From: Butyrivibrio sp. VCD2006
Lineage (GTDB): Bacteria; Bacillota; Clostridia; Lachnospirales; Lachnospiraceae
Direction: 5' to 3'
Length of the DNA: 64,000 bases
Assembly: GCF_000423925.1 (NCBI RefSeq)
Contig: NZ_KE384106.1
Span: forward strand, 106,348-170,347
Positions 23,732 to 32,644 of the stretch are shown piece after piece. A program made the position numbers and the translations under genes. Within the stretch, counting starts at the first letter, position 1. Each line of letters begins with the position of its first letter. The notes under the pieces are model-generated. The model was not told the DNA's origin and searched no databases. It was given only the letters and a program-made list of their open reading frames with translations.

Positions 23732-25402
23732 TTAACCCTCCAATAAAGCTTTAGGCGGTATACGCATTGTTACCGTAGTTCCATTTTCCGAAGAATCGAT
23801 ATGAAGACCGTGCTTCTCCCCATAAATACTCCTAAGTCTTCCATCGACATTAAGAAGTCCATATTTACCTTTTGTTGTTTTGTCATTGAAAGCTCTAAGA
23901 ACAGGATCCGGGATTCCGCAGCCGTTATCAGCGATTTTTACCACCAGTTCGTCCCCGTCCATACCTGCATCTATTTCAACTTCCCCGACTTCTCTTTTCA
24001 TGGCGCCATGCTTTATTGCATTTTCAACTATTGGCTGCAATATCAAAGTCGGAACCTGTCTGTGAATGTCCTCTTCTATGTTCTTTGTTATCTTTAATCT
24101 GTCTTCGAACCTGGCCTTTTCCAGCATAAGATATGCATCAACCTGTTCAAATTCAGCATCAATATCTATCATATAATCATTACTTGAGTTGAGGTTATGC
24201 CTGAAATATACAGAAAGAGCCAGGAGCAGCTCCCTTGCGTAGTCAGGTTTTTCTCTGCAAAAGCAGGATATTGTATTTAAACTGTTAAATAGAAAATGAG
24301 GATTTATCTGCGACTGAAGCACTCTGAATTCAGCTCTTTCTCTCATCTTCTTTTGATACTCTACCTGATAAGCCTCGTAATTTGTTGAGAAAAATTTGGC
24401 AAGTGCCGTTACAAGACATTCAGCTTCTTCAAGTGATGAATAGCGCTGTTCAAATACAAGTACGAGATACCCCCAGGTATCACTTCCCATGGTTACCTTT
24501 GAGCCTGAAGCAACGAGGGTCTGCTTAATCCCAAAGGGTCCCTTCTCCTTCTTGTCAATTAGATCCGTAACGCATCTTCTTTCCATGTAATTAACAAAGT
24601 TCTGCGTAAACACATAATCACATTCAAATAGCTCGTCTCTCCTGTTAAGGGGTAAAAAGAAGACATCCCTGCATCTTGAAAAACCACTTATGGTCTTTTC
24701 CATCTCTTTGAAGTCATTATCGGTTATTGGATTTTTCCTTATGTTATGTATACATGCATCTGCTATGTTTAGCGCAAGACGCATCTTATCTGCTGCAATG
24801 AGATTCTGCCTTGTATAAATATCCTCAAAAACCGAGAAAAACATGACCATTCCGATTGAGTTAAAAACTATCATCGGAAGACCGATTACCTGAACGATAG
24901 AAACGGCAATGCTTTTGGGGTGCACAAAAATAAGAAGATTTATCATGTGCAGGCACTCTGCAGCAGCTGTGATGATTACAAGGTAATACCACTGAAAATT
25001 CACATTTCGTTTTCTGAAAATATGGTAGATTACAGCACCAAGAAAGCCTTCAAGAAGTGTTGAAAGTGCACACGCGAAGGTTGTCACACCATTAACATCA
25101 AATAGATAGCGATGAACAGCACCAATAAGCCCTGCAAGGATTCCAACAAAAGGACCACATAAAAGCCCCCCTGCCAGTGCACCGAGAACACGGGTGTTAG
25201 GAATAGCACCCTGAACCTGCGCACCTGTACAGGTCGAGAAAATACAAAATCCCCCAAAGATTGCTCCCAGCATCAGCTTTGCCTGAAACTGATGCTTGTT
25301 TTCCTCACAAATAATCTGTGTCACCACAGGAATTCTTACAAGCACATTCGCAATCAGAATCAGAAGTCCAATGTTAACAAGCATGCTATAGTAGAGTTCC
25401 AT
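23732..25402 (-). CDS. LytS-type sensor histidine kinase
   Basis: 556 residues. The N-terminal ~195 residues are the 5TM-LYT sensor, with GAQVQGAIPNTRVLGALAGGLLCGP and GLIGAVHRYLF. A GAF-like middle part (~200-340) follows. The kinase part has QINPHFLFNSLNTIS with phospho-His369, then an N-box IVENAIKHG and G-box DNGCGIP. E. coli LytS-type BtsS senses pyruvate through such a membrane domain. The gene starts 10 bases after the adenosine deaminase-SLOG gene, with GGGGGTAGCG before ATG, so the three genes form an operon; whether the deaminase is tied to the same signal is unknown. Confidence 0.92.
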   Translation of the reverse strand: MELYYSMLVNIGLLILIANVLVRIPVVTQIICEENKHQFQAKLMLGAIFGGFCIFSTCTGAQVQGAIPNTRVLGALAGGLLCGPFVGILAGLIGAVHRYLFDVNGVTTFACALSTLLEGFLGAVIYHIFRKRNVNFQWYYLVIITAAAECLHMINLLIFVHPKSIAVSIVQVIGLPMIVFNSIGMVMFFSVFEDIYTRQNLIAADKMRLALNIADACIHNIRKNPITDNDFKEMEKTISGFSRCRDVFFLPLNRRDELFECDYVFTQNFVNYMERRCVTDLIDKKEKGPFGIKQTLVASGSKVTMGSDTWGYLVLVFEQRYSSLEEAECLVTALAKFFSTNYEAYQVEYQKKMRERAEFRVLQSQINPHFLFNSLNTISCFCREKPDYARELLLALSVYFRHNLNSSNDYMIDIDAEFEQVDAYLMLEKARFEDRLKITKNIEEDIHRQVPTLILQPIVENAIKHGAMKREVGEVEIDAGMDGDELVVKIADNGCGIPDPVLRAFNDKTTKGKYGLLNVDGRLRSIYGEKHGLHIDSSENGTTVTMRIPPKALLEG

Positions 25403-25411
25403 CGCTACCCC

Positions 25412-27880
25412 CTATATATTCTCAAACTTTTCATACTCCCCTTGAAGCTTTAATAGCTGATCCACAATCGGATTATCGTTGTCAAAAAAGTTCACGTAAC
25501 CGTGAAGTGATTTAGCCTTCTGCTTAAGAGTCTTAGAATGACTCCAAATATAAATGAAAGATTTACCCTTGCCGTTTTTAGCTTCCTGTATAAGGTTAGC
25601 TGCGGCACTGTTTCCATCAAAAGCGATCACCATGGAAGGCCTTCTTTCGAATATCTCATAGTTAAAACTCTTATATATTCCCATTCCTTCGGCTTCAGGT
25701 GATACTCTGATAATTACCCCTGCCTCTTTTAACTTGTCACGTTCATGCCTTGTTATAAGTGCCGGAACTACAGCGTATACCCTAAAGTTTTTCTCGTTAT
25801 GAGACAAGAGATACTTTTCATATCCCGAGAGCTTATGTCCTATAACAAAGCAAACTTCCTCAGGATCAAGAATATCCAAAAGTGAATCCAGTTGTTTTCT
25901 ACCCTCGGCCGTCACATTAGTAGCCCTTTTCTCAGTGTTAAAGCTTCCACCCAAAAGTACAATCGGAAATCTATCCCAGGTGATCTCATCAATGATATCC
26001 TTTAGCTCTTTATTTGAATCTAGCTTTTTGACATTTCTTGCACCTGTCTTGGATATCCTTACAGTCTTCATCTTTTGAAGAAGAACCTCTTCCATATCAC
26101 GATTCTTTATAAGCTGCCTGAAGGCTTCTTTCTTGTCGGAATAGGATTGCTGACCATTCTCTATAATGCTGCTTTCTGCTTCTCTCATGAGCCTCAGTTC
26201 ATCATCTGAAAGCTCTAGCATCTTCTTAAGAGAAAGCTGTTCATCTATTGAACTTGTACCATATAATGCAGCGCCATCAGTTCCCTGAACACATTTTATT
26301 CCTTGATGCAAATAGTACTTAAGTGGATGATCCTTAAGTGAATTCAGGTTGTTCAGACGCACATTGCTGGTGAGCTGGAATTCAAGGACAATATCATTTT
26401 CTTTGAGCTGCTTTATAACCTCTCTTCCCTTTTTTGATCTGGGAGAATAAGTATAAAGTCCATGACCAAGCCTCATTTTGGGCATAGGTTGTCCCGGAAG
26501 GAGGCAATCCTTTACGCAATTAATGCTGTGCGAAATATTGTCCTTAAGGCTGTCATTTTCCCCCGCATGAACTCTTATCACGAAGTCAGGGTCAATAGCC
26601 GCAAACTTCACAAGTTCCTTGAAAACCGGCTTAAGTGTGATAATATCGTTTATCTCTTCTCCGACAAAATCGCAGCCTGCAACATACGGATCAAGGAAGG
26701 TAGCTCTTAATACCTCCAGGTTCTGCTCAAGATAGTCTGCAGGAGTTACAGCATCCTTTACAATCGTCAGAGGTATTCTTCTCATGGCTGCAAGGAATCT
26801 TATCATCACTCCTGTCTCCTGATAAATCCTTGGCATTACCTCATGAACCTGCTTTAGCATCTCGATGGATTCGTACTTCTTTACAAGAGTTGTATCGCTT
26901 ATCTCCGCGTAGCAAACACCCTGTTTTTTATAATTCCTCGCTATCCATAGGAGTTTATCCTGGAAAATCGTGTTATTGCAGTAATCAGGATTTTCCTTAT
27001 CCTTGAACATCTGCTTTAATACGTTCTTTACATCTTCATCCGGTATCTGATCAACATTATTAAAATCGATCTTATCTTCGCTCTCCTTTGCTTTACAAAA
27101 AACATACCTATATAAGTAAACCTTCTCAAGATTAGTAAAGACAGCCTGACCATCCTTTATGACCGCCAGGGAACCTCTGATCTTAACAATATTCATCTCT
27201 GCATTATCAAGATTATTAAGTATGAGATCAGCAAAATTTATAAATGTATTATCATTGATTCTTCTATCAAGATATTTACCTTCAAGTCCTGAGGATGTGA
27301 ACTGCCTTGCTACCTTTATACGCTGCGCATTAATCTTTTTCCACTGACTTTCGGTAAGCTTTAAATCAAGCTTTTTCACATAGTAAAGAGGATATCTGAT
27401 CTGATGGTAGATACCCAGAGCAATTAGCACATCTCCTGGAAGATTGCCATTCATATGTGTGTGAAGATCAGCTCTGAATTTGAGCTCTTTTTTGACAAAG
27501 GTACGGAAAATGGTCTTATCAAGATCAAGCTGATAATCCTTGGTCTGACTCATAAGAGTTTTTGCTATGGCAGGTATCGTCGCTTTTCTTTCTACCGTGC
27601 CATCAGGAAAAATATCAGCAACATCAATGTCGCCAAGGCAAAACTTGTAAATCTCATTATTTTGAGAATCTACAAAGCACTGAATTTCTCCCTTAATCAC
27701 AAAAAAGCCATCTTCTTTCCTGGTAAGCGGAAGCTTGCAAATACCTGCAAGGTTTCTTATCAGGTTTCCGGTATGGTGATTAGGCGTTGATAAGACATAA
27801 TAGAGCTTATCAAGTTCCTTATAGAGATCAACTATGATATCTTTTTCAGCATCAATAAAAAAGCTTGTAAAATATGTCAT
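25412..27880 (-). CDS. Adenosine deaminase-like hydrolase fused to a SLOG/Rossmann nucleotide-binding domain
   Basis: 822 residues, far longer than classical adenosine deaminase (~340). A ~130-residue N-terminal domain of unknown type comes first. The deaminase barrel (~135-570) keeps the metal/catalytic set: ADLHTHMNG (His140, His142), VHAGEN (His438, Glu440), GHG (His473), LTSN and GTDG (Asp535). Two inserts (~170-320) widen it. Residues ~638-800 look like a SLOG/LOG-type Rossmann fold: PIVLLGGSFNTEKRA, VCFVIGHKLSGYEKYL, MGIYKSFNYEIFERRPS, VIAFDGNSAAANLIQEA. It should deaminate adenosine or a derivative, with the C-domain perhaps sensing a nucleotide. RBS GAGGAG precedes ATG; LytS kinase follows 9 bases after. 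Confidence 0.82.
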   Translation of the reverse strand: MTYFTSFFIDAEKDIIVDLYKELDKLYYVLSTPNHHTGNLIRNLAGICKLPLTRKEDGFFVIKGEIQCFVDSQNNEIYKFCLGDIDVADIFPDGTVERKATIPAIAKTLMSQTKDYQLDLDKTIFRTFVKKELKFRADLHTHMNGNLPGDVLIALGIYHQIRYPLYYVKKLDLKLTESQWKKINAQRIKVARQFTSSGLEGKYLDRRINDNTFINFADLILNNLDNAEMNIVKIRGSLAVIKDGQAVFTNLEKVYLYRYVFCKAKESEDKIDFNNVDQIPDEDVKNVLKQMFKDKENPDYCNNTIFQDKLLWIARNYKKQGVCYAEISDTTLVKKYESIEMLKQVHEVMPRIYQETGVMIRFLAAMRRIPLTIVKDAVTPADYLEQNLEVLRATFLDPYVAGCDFVGEEINDIITLKPVFKELVKFAAIDPDFVIRVHAGENDSLKDNISHSINCVKDCLLPGQPMPKMRLGHGLYTYSPRSKKGREVIKQLKENDIVLEFQLTSNVRLNNLNSLKDHPLKYYLHQGIKCVQGTDGAALYGTSSIDEQLSLKKMLELSDDELRLMREAESSIIENGQQSYSDKKEAFRQLIKNRDMEEVLLQKMKTVRISKTGARNVKKLDSNKELKDIIDEITWDRFPIVLLGGSFNTEKRATNVTAEGRKQLDSLLDILDPEEVCFVIGHKLSGYEKYLLSHNEKNFRVYAVVPALITRHERDKLKEAGVIIRVSPEAEGMGIYKSFNYEIFERRPSMVIAFDGNSAAANLIQEAKNGKGKSFIYIWSHSKTLKQKAKSLHGYVNFFDNDNPIVDQLLKLQGEYEKFENI

Positions 27881-27975
27881 CCAAAACTCCTCTTATAATG
27901 CGAAATTGACGTTATCATATAATGTAATAAATTTAACTAGTAGATTCAGCTATAACAATTGAAAAGAAAACTATA

Positions 27976-28569
27976 TCAAGATAGTTCATCGAGAGTTTTT
28001 CCATAAGGCTCAAGGAAATCATCCATAAAATCCATAACCTCAGGAAGCTCTCTTTTTAACTTATTAAGTGAACTAAGCGTGCTTTTCTCTGCCGTTCTGA
28101 ATTCACAGTTTCCGGCATTTTTCTCTTCGATGCATTTAATAAAAGCTGAAAGCTTATCAGCTGCCTTAACAAGTCTTCTCATGTAGGCTTCATCTTCGCC
28201 TTCCTGTGTCTTAAATATCTCACGATATACAGGCTGAAGATCATCGGGAAGCTTATGAAGAAGCTGAACATCTGCAATAGCCTCCACCTGTTTATAAGCA
28301 TTCTTAAGGTCTTCATTATAATATTTTATAGGTGTTGGCATATCTCCGGTAATAATTTCAGAAGCATCATGATAAAGGCCAATAAGCGCTGCTTTTTCGG
28401 CATTCAGATTTTTACCGTAGCGTACATTCCCTATAACACAAAGTGCGTGTGCGATCATCGCAACCTCAAGAGAATGCTCACAGAGATTCTCAGGTCTTGA
28501 ATTGCGCATGAGTGCCCAACGCTCTATATATTTCATTCTTGAGATCATTGCAAAAAAATTGTATGCCAT
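27976..28569 (-). CDS. YfbR-like HD-domain 5'-deoxynucleotidase
   Basis: 197 residues. HD-superfamily metal site: RPENLCEHSLEVAMIAHAL (His), LIGLYHDASEIITGD (His-Asp) and VKAADKLSAFIKC (Asp). The opening FFAMISRMKYIERWALMRNSR matches YfbR, which removes phosphate from dAMP/dCMP/dUMP-type deoxynucleoside monophosphates. Start is ATG 28569, which aligns with the family, but no ribosome site is visible: a terminator hairpin ends 12 bases upstream and an A/T-rich box directly precedes it, so a leaderless transcript is possible. Together with the deaminase downstream, dAMP could pass to deoxyinosine. Confidence 0.8.
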   Translation of the reverse strand: MAYNFFAMISRMKYIERWALMRNSRPENLCEHSLEVAMIAHALCVIGNVRYGKNLNAEKAALIGLYHDASEIITGDMPTPIKYYNEDLKNAYKQVEAIADVQLLHKLPDDLQPVYREIFKTQEGEDEAYMRRLVKAADKLSAFIKCIEEKNAGNCEFRTAEKSTLSSLNKLKRELPEVMDFMDDFLEPYGKTLDELS

Positions 28570-28579
28570 ATTTTTATAT

Positions 28580-28613
28580 AGAAAAAGGAGCAAACTTTAA
28601 AGGCCTGCTCCTT
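28580..28613 (-). terminator. Terminator of the cytidylate-kinase-like gene
   Basis: AAGGAGCA (28585-28592) / TGCTCCTT (28606-28613), 8-bp stem, with Ts following on the minus strand. It ends just before the YfbR-like start. Confidence 0.75.
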
Positions 28614-28649
28614 CAATCCTTTCTGTAAAATACAATAAAAGAATTCAGG

Positions 28650-29279
28650 TTATTCGCGGCTCTCAAAATCACCTACGAACTGACATATTAGATCAACCGT
28701 ACCATCAATTCCAAGAACACTACTGTTGATCGTCAGATCATAAGTATCAGATCTGCCCCATTTTTTTGAAGAATAATAGTTATAATAGCTCTGTCTCTGC
28801 TTATCCTTTTTAAGCATCATCTCAAGAGCCTTATCCTTATTTGTTACATCTGGATATCTTTCAATAATGCGATTTATCTTATCTTCCTCATCGCCATGAA
28901 TAAAGATATTGATTACATTTTTATAGTCAGCCAGTGCATAATCGGCACATCTACCAACGATTACGCAGGGGCCTTCATCAGCAATCTTTTTGATTGTATC
29001 AAACTGAGCCAGGAAAATCTTATGGCTTATAGGCATATCAACGAAACTGGAGGAATTATAGCCAAATGAATACGTATCCATAACCAGGTTGTAAAGGAAC
29101 GATGTAGTAGGTCTCTCATCATGATCCTGAATCATTTCCTGAGCAAATCCGCTCTCAGAAGCAGCTCTGGTCAATAATTCTTTGTCATAAAACTTAATAC
29201 CGAAACGCTCTGCAACCTTACATCCAATTTCACGACCACCTGAACCAAATTGTCTGCCTATTGTAATGATTGTATTCAT
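28650..29279 (-). CDS. Cytidylate kinase-like family protein
   Basis: 209 residues, the Cytidylate_kin2 family. P-loop in the opening TIGRQFGSGGREIG; FYDKELLTRAASESG follows, with VIVGRCADYAL and a R-basic lid (KKDKQRQSYYNYYSSKKWG). Classic Cmk is ~225 residues and phosphorylates CMP/dCMP; this branch is common in Clostridia and its substrate is not proven. RBS GCGGAGGTTTTATT before ATG. Monocistronic, with its own terminator. With YfbR and the deaminase it makes a small nucleotide-handling cluster. Confidence 0.85.
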   Translation of the reverse strand: MNTIITIGRQFGSGGREIGCKVAERFGIKFYDKELLTRAASESGFAQEMIQDHDERPTTSFLYNLVMDTYSFGYNSSSFVDMPISHKIFLAQFDTIKKIADEGPCVIVGRCADYALADYKNVINIFIHGDEEDKINRIIERYPDVTNKDKALEMMLKKDKQRQSYYNYYSSKKWGRSDTYDLTINSSVLGIDGTVDLICQFVGDFESRE

Positions 29280-29365
29280 AATAAAACCTCCGCAAGAAAA
29301 GATTTCATAGATTTAGATACATTATATCATAATTGTTGATGAAAAATGTTACAAAATAGACAGAT

Positions 29366-30310
29366 TCAGCATAATATAACAAGCAAATGACTAAAATATT
29401 CAGGAAGAGGCGCATCGGTCTCAATATACTCACCTGTAACAGGATGATTAAACCCAAGGATTTTAGCGTGGAGGCATTGTCCCTGAAGTTTAAATCTGCT
29501 CTTCATAGAAGGTCCATAAACTGTATCACCTAAAAGAGGATGTCCGATTTTCGACATATGAACTCTTATCTGATGAGTCCGTCCGGTTTCAAGACGGCAT
29601 TCCACATAGGTCAGTTTTTCCTTCTCAAATCTTTTCAAAACCTTGTAATGTGTTATTGCAGGCTTACCCTGACCTTCGGGAACAACAGCCATTTTCTTGC
29701 GGTCATTTGCACTCCTACCAATATTACCTTCGATTGTACCTTCATCGTCTTTAATAATTCCATGGCAAATTGCATGGTAAACACGGTTAATGCTGTGCTC
29801 CTTTAACTGCTCTGCTATTCCTCTATGTGCTATGTCATTTTTACATATAATAACGGACCCGGTTGTATCCTTATCGATTCTGTGCACGATACCGGGTCTC
29901 ATAACGCCATTTATCCCGGACAGATCATCACCAAGGTAATACATAAGTGCATTTACAAGAGTCCCTGAATAGTGACCGGCAGCAGGATGCACAACCATAT
30001 CCTTGGGCTTATTTATAACCAGGACATCCTTATCCTCATAAATTACATCAAGAGGGATATTCTCCGGCTCAATATCAGGTATGATTGAAGCAGGAATTTC
30101 CATTTCCAGAATATCCCCTTCACTCACATTGAAGCTTGCCTTAACAGGTTTGCCGTTAACCAGAACCTTTTTATCCTTAATAAGCTTTTGAATATAACTT
30201 CTGGACATAGAATCAGAGAGAGAGCTCATAACCTTATCAACTCTCTCTCCGTCATTATCCTCGCCTGCGAAATATTTAACTATATTATCGTTACCTAAAG
30301 AATCTGTCAT
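29366..30310 (-). CDS. rluD: Ribosomal large subunit pseudouridine synthase RluD family
   Basis: 314 residues. An S4 RNA-binding domain (~18-80: VDKVMSSLSDSMSRSYIQKLI) is followed by the RluA/RluD synthase domain with catalytic Asp in GIVHRIDKDTTG (~140), then YHAICHG, GKPAITHYKVL and LETGRTHQIRVHMSKIGHPLLGD. It converts uridines in 23S rRNA (or, for paralogues, other RNAs) to pseudouridine. AGGGAGTTTAA precedes ATG and the start overlaps the stop of lspA, a Firmicutes-wide gene pair. Normal length; no oddities. Confidence 0.93.
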   Translation of the reverse strand: MTDSLGNDNIVKYFAGEDNDGERVDKVMSSLSDSMSRSYIQKLIKDKKVLVNGKPVKASFNVSEGDILEMEIPASIIPDIEPENIPLDVIYEDKDVLVINKPKDMVVHPAAGHYSGTLVNALMYYLGDDLSGINGVMRPGIVHRIDKDTTGSVIICKNDIAHRGIAEQLKEHSINRVYHAICHGIIKDDEGTIEGNIGRSANDRKKMAVVPEGQGKPAITHYKVLKRFEKEKLTYVECRLETGRTHQIRVHMSKIGHPLLGDTVYGPSMKSRFKLQGQCLHAKILGFNHPVTGEYIETDAPLPEYFSHLLVILC

Positions 30311-30846
30311 TTAAACTCCCTGTACTTTTTCTGCTGTTTAAAGCTGAGGAAATCAAAGTCTTTTTCTTTATAATAAAACAAAAACAAAATAATAAACAGA
30401 ATTGTTGAGACCGTAACATAGATATCCGCAACATTGAAAATCGGGAAATTAATGATTACAAAGGAAATAAAATCAACAACATAATCATTTCTTACTCTGT
30501 CTATCATGTTTCCTGCAGCGCCACCGGCGATCATCACAAGGATAATCTGAAGTATTGTATACTTCTTTTCAAGCGGCAACTGAAACAATATATAGGCGAT
30601 TACAACTATTATCATTATAGCTATCATTACAAAGAATATCTTTTGGTTCTGTAATATACCAAATGCTGCACCATAATTCTTCAAAAAGGTTAATTCCAAA
30701 ACTCCTTTTATCAGAACAACAGAATCCTGATCCTGCAGCTTTTCTACAGCAAGCAGCTTGGTAAACTGATCAATTGCAATAAGTACCAGTATTGAAATAA
30801 GATCTATAATAAGATGGATCTTCTTTTTGGTATTAAAATTATTCAT
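30307..30846 (-). CDS. lspA: Lipoprotein signal peptidase LspA
   Basis: 179 residues with four membrane helices. Conserved family boxes: DQFTKLLAV near the start, LTFLKNYGAAFGIL, GGAAGNMIDRVRNDYVVDFISF and FNVADIYVTVSTI, carrying the two catalytic Asp residues. It removes signal peptides from diacylated prolipoproteins at the outer membrane face; at least three lipoproteins are encoded in this window. ATG 30846 (GGAGTTTTAT upstream) replaces a TTG four codons earlier. The C-terminal tail is Lys/Glu-rich and cytoplasmic. Confidence 0.93.
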   Translation of the reverse strand: MNNFNTKKKIHLIIDLISILVLIAIDQFTKLLAVEKLQDQDSVVLIKGVLELTFLKNYGAAFGILQNQKIFFVMIAIMIIVVIAYILFQLPLEKKYTILQIILVMIAGGAAGNMIDRVRNDYVVDFISFVIINFPIFNVADIYVTVSTILFIILFLFYYKEKDFDFLSFKQQKKYREFK

Positions 30847-30861
30847 ATAAAACTCCAATAA

Positions 30862-31965
30862 TTATTCAAAATCTTCTGTCCAGGTAATTTCCTTAATAGC
30901 CTCTCTGACTTCATCATCCGTTACTGTGGAATCAAGCACAGCTTTACCAAGCCTCTTAAGAAGGACAAATTTAATACTATTTCCATCAGATTTCTTATCT
31001 GAATGCATAAGTCTTACAACTTCATCTGTATCAATATCAGTAACTGAGATAGGAAGACCAAAAGGTACAAACATATCTCTTATCTCGTAGTATTCCTCCA
31101 TGGAAAGCATCTGTCTCTTCCATGAAATAAACGCAGCAGCAACTGCTCCAAGCGCAACACACTCTCCGTGAGCAAGAGAAAAATCTTTATGTTTCTCAAT
31201 AGCATGTCCTATTGTATGTCCAAAATTAAGAAGCGCTCTGTTTCCCTTCTCAGTAGGATCCTTCTCAACAACAAGCCTTTTGATATTGCAGCTTGTCTTT
31301 ACCATATAAAGTAAAGTATCAGGATCCTTTTCTTCTATCTCATACATGTTATCGATAAGCCACATATAAAAATCCGCGTCCTTTATAAGACCATGCTTCA
31401 TAACTTCAGCAAATCCCGAAGCAAACTGATCACCTGGAAGTGTATTAAGAACATTAATGTTCATATAGACGAGCTTTGGCATATAAAAAGCTCCGACCAT
31501 GTTCTTATATCCTTTAAAATCTACGCCCGTCTTTCCGCCGATACTGCTATCCGTCTGAGCAAGAAGAGTTGTAGGTATCTGAATAAAATCAATTCCTCTA
31601 AGATATGTAGCAGCACAAAAACCTGCCATATCACCAACAACGCCTCCACCAAGCGCTACAATAAGATCATGTCTGTCAAAATGGTTCTCAATAAGAACTT
31701 CATAAATCTTCTCTATTTCTGTAAGATTCTTATTTTCCTCGCCTGCAGGAATCGCATAAACTAGCGATTTTGAAGCAACTGTGTCAATGATGCTTAAAAG
31801 CTGATCAGCATATAAGCCTTTAACATTGGTGTCAGTAATTATTGCAATTTTTCTTCCTGCATATCCAAGCTCAGAGATGCGGTCTGTGAGCTCATCGAAG
31901 CTATAATCAAATACAATGTCGTAGCAGGGCTGATTGTTATACTTTACATTTAAAACTTCTGACAT
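30862..31965 (-). CDS. aroB: 3-dehydroquinate synthase AroB
   Basis: 367 residues, full length. NAD- and metal-dependent enzyme that makes 3-dehydroquinate from DAHP in the shikimate pathway. Seen: ALGGGVVGDMAGFCAATYLRG (NAD loop), PTTLLAQTDSSIGGKTGVD, FAEVMKHGLI, LLNFGHTIGHAIE and HGECVALG (metal His). ATG 31965 follows GAGGATGAAT. It sits between sepF and lspA on the same strand, 15 bases from lspA, with a terminator just upstream, so it probably has its own promoter. Confidence 0.95.
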   Translation of the reverse strand: MSEVLNVKYNNQPCYDIVFDYSFDELTDRISELGYAGRKIAIITDTNVKGLYADQLLSIIDTVASKSLVYAIPAGEENKNLTEIEKIYEVLIENHFDRHDLIVALGGGVVGDMAGFCAATYLRGIDFIQIPTTLLAQTDSSIGGKTGVDFKGYKNMVGAFYMPKLVYMNINVLNTLPGDQFASGFAEVMKHGLIKDADFYMWLIDNMYEIEEKDPDTLLYMVKTSCNIKRLVVEKDPTEKGNRALLNFGHTIGHAIEKHKDFSLAHGECVALGAVAAAFISWKRQMLSMEEYYEIRDMFVPFGLPISVTDIDTDEVVRLMHSDKKSDGNSIKFVLLKRLGKAVLDSTVTDDEVREAIKEITWTEDFE

Positions 31966-31976
31966 ATTCATCCTCA

Positions 31977-32006
31977 CAAAAAGGCAGAAGCAAAAAGCTT
32001 CTGCCT
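31977..32006 (-). terminator. Terminator after sepF
   Basis: Perfect 10-bp stem AGGCAGAAGC (31982-31991) / GCTTCTGCCT (31997-32006) with TTTTT after it on the minus strand; 20 bases beyond the sepF stop. Confidence 0.85.
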
Positions 32007-32025
32007 CAAATAATCTGATATTAAA

Positions 32026-32553
32026 TTACATTGACTGCGGTCCGGTGCTACCAAGTGAACTCTCAAAAGCACCACCTAAAATGTCCTGAAAATCACCGGA
32101 TATATCAACACTTGCAGGAGTTACAATAAAGATGTATCTGGAAATTTTCTGGAGGTTACCGCTTATTGCAAAGCATGAACCTGAAGTGAAATCTATAATT
32201 CTCTGTGCAAGTTCAACATCTATTCCTTCAAGATTAAGTACTACAGTACGATTATTGAGAAGTGTCTCTGTTATCTCTCTCGCATCTTCAATTGATGTAG
32301 GCTTAACAACACAAACTTCCATTCCACCATTACTTCTGTTTCTTGCAGGAACAGGTCTCGGTGCTGGAGTAGGTTTCTTAGTAAGTCTATCCTGATCAAT
32401 CTCGATTGAAGGATCATCTTTTCCTAAAGAGCTAGCCTTGTGAATAGGCTCTACAGGACTATCATAGTATGCATCGTCATCCTGATCGTAGTAACCACTT
32501 TCATCATCCCCATTCAGCTTCATAGCTGACAAAAACTTATCCATTACACTCAT
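32026..32553 (-). CDS. sepF: Cell division protein SepF
   Basis: 175 residues. An N-terminal amphipathic helix (MSVMDKFLSAMKL), an acidic/Pro linker, then the ~85-residue SepF core (VVKPTSIEDAREITETLLNNRTVVLNLEGI, AQRIIDFTSGSCFAISGNLQKIS, YIFIVTPASVDIS). SepF bends and tethers FtsZ filaments to the membrane at the division site and can replace FtsA. ATG has AGGAG eight bases ahead. Next gene upstream is the HlyD-like protein, the usual Lachnospiraceae order. Confidence 0.93.
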   Translation of the reverse strand: MSVMDKFLSAMKLNGDDESGYYDQDDDAYYDSPVEPIHKASSLGKDDPSIEIDQDRLTKKPTPAPRPVPARNRSNGGMEVCVVKPTSIEDAREITETLLNNRTVVLNLEGIDVELAQRIIDFTSGSCFAISGNLQKISRYIFIVTPASVDISGDFQDILGGAFESSLGSTGPQSM

Positions 32554-32644
32554 GTGTTATACTCCTAATTCCCCAAATAATTAATGTATCTAAAGCAATC
32601 CCCTTACTTATACAAGATACATATCATACAACTATTACATTATG

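Noticed and set aside
25412-27880. Deaminase as RADAR RdrB
   Set aside because: No RdrA-type ATPase gene is near, and the operon partners are a LytS kinase and LytTR regulator.
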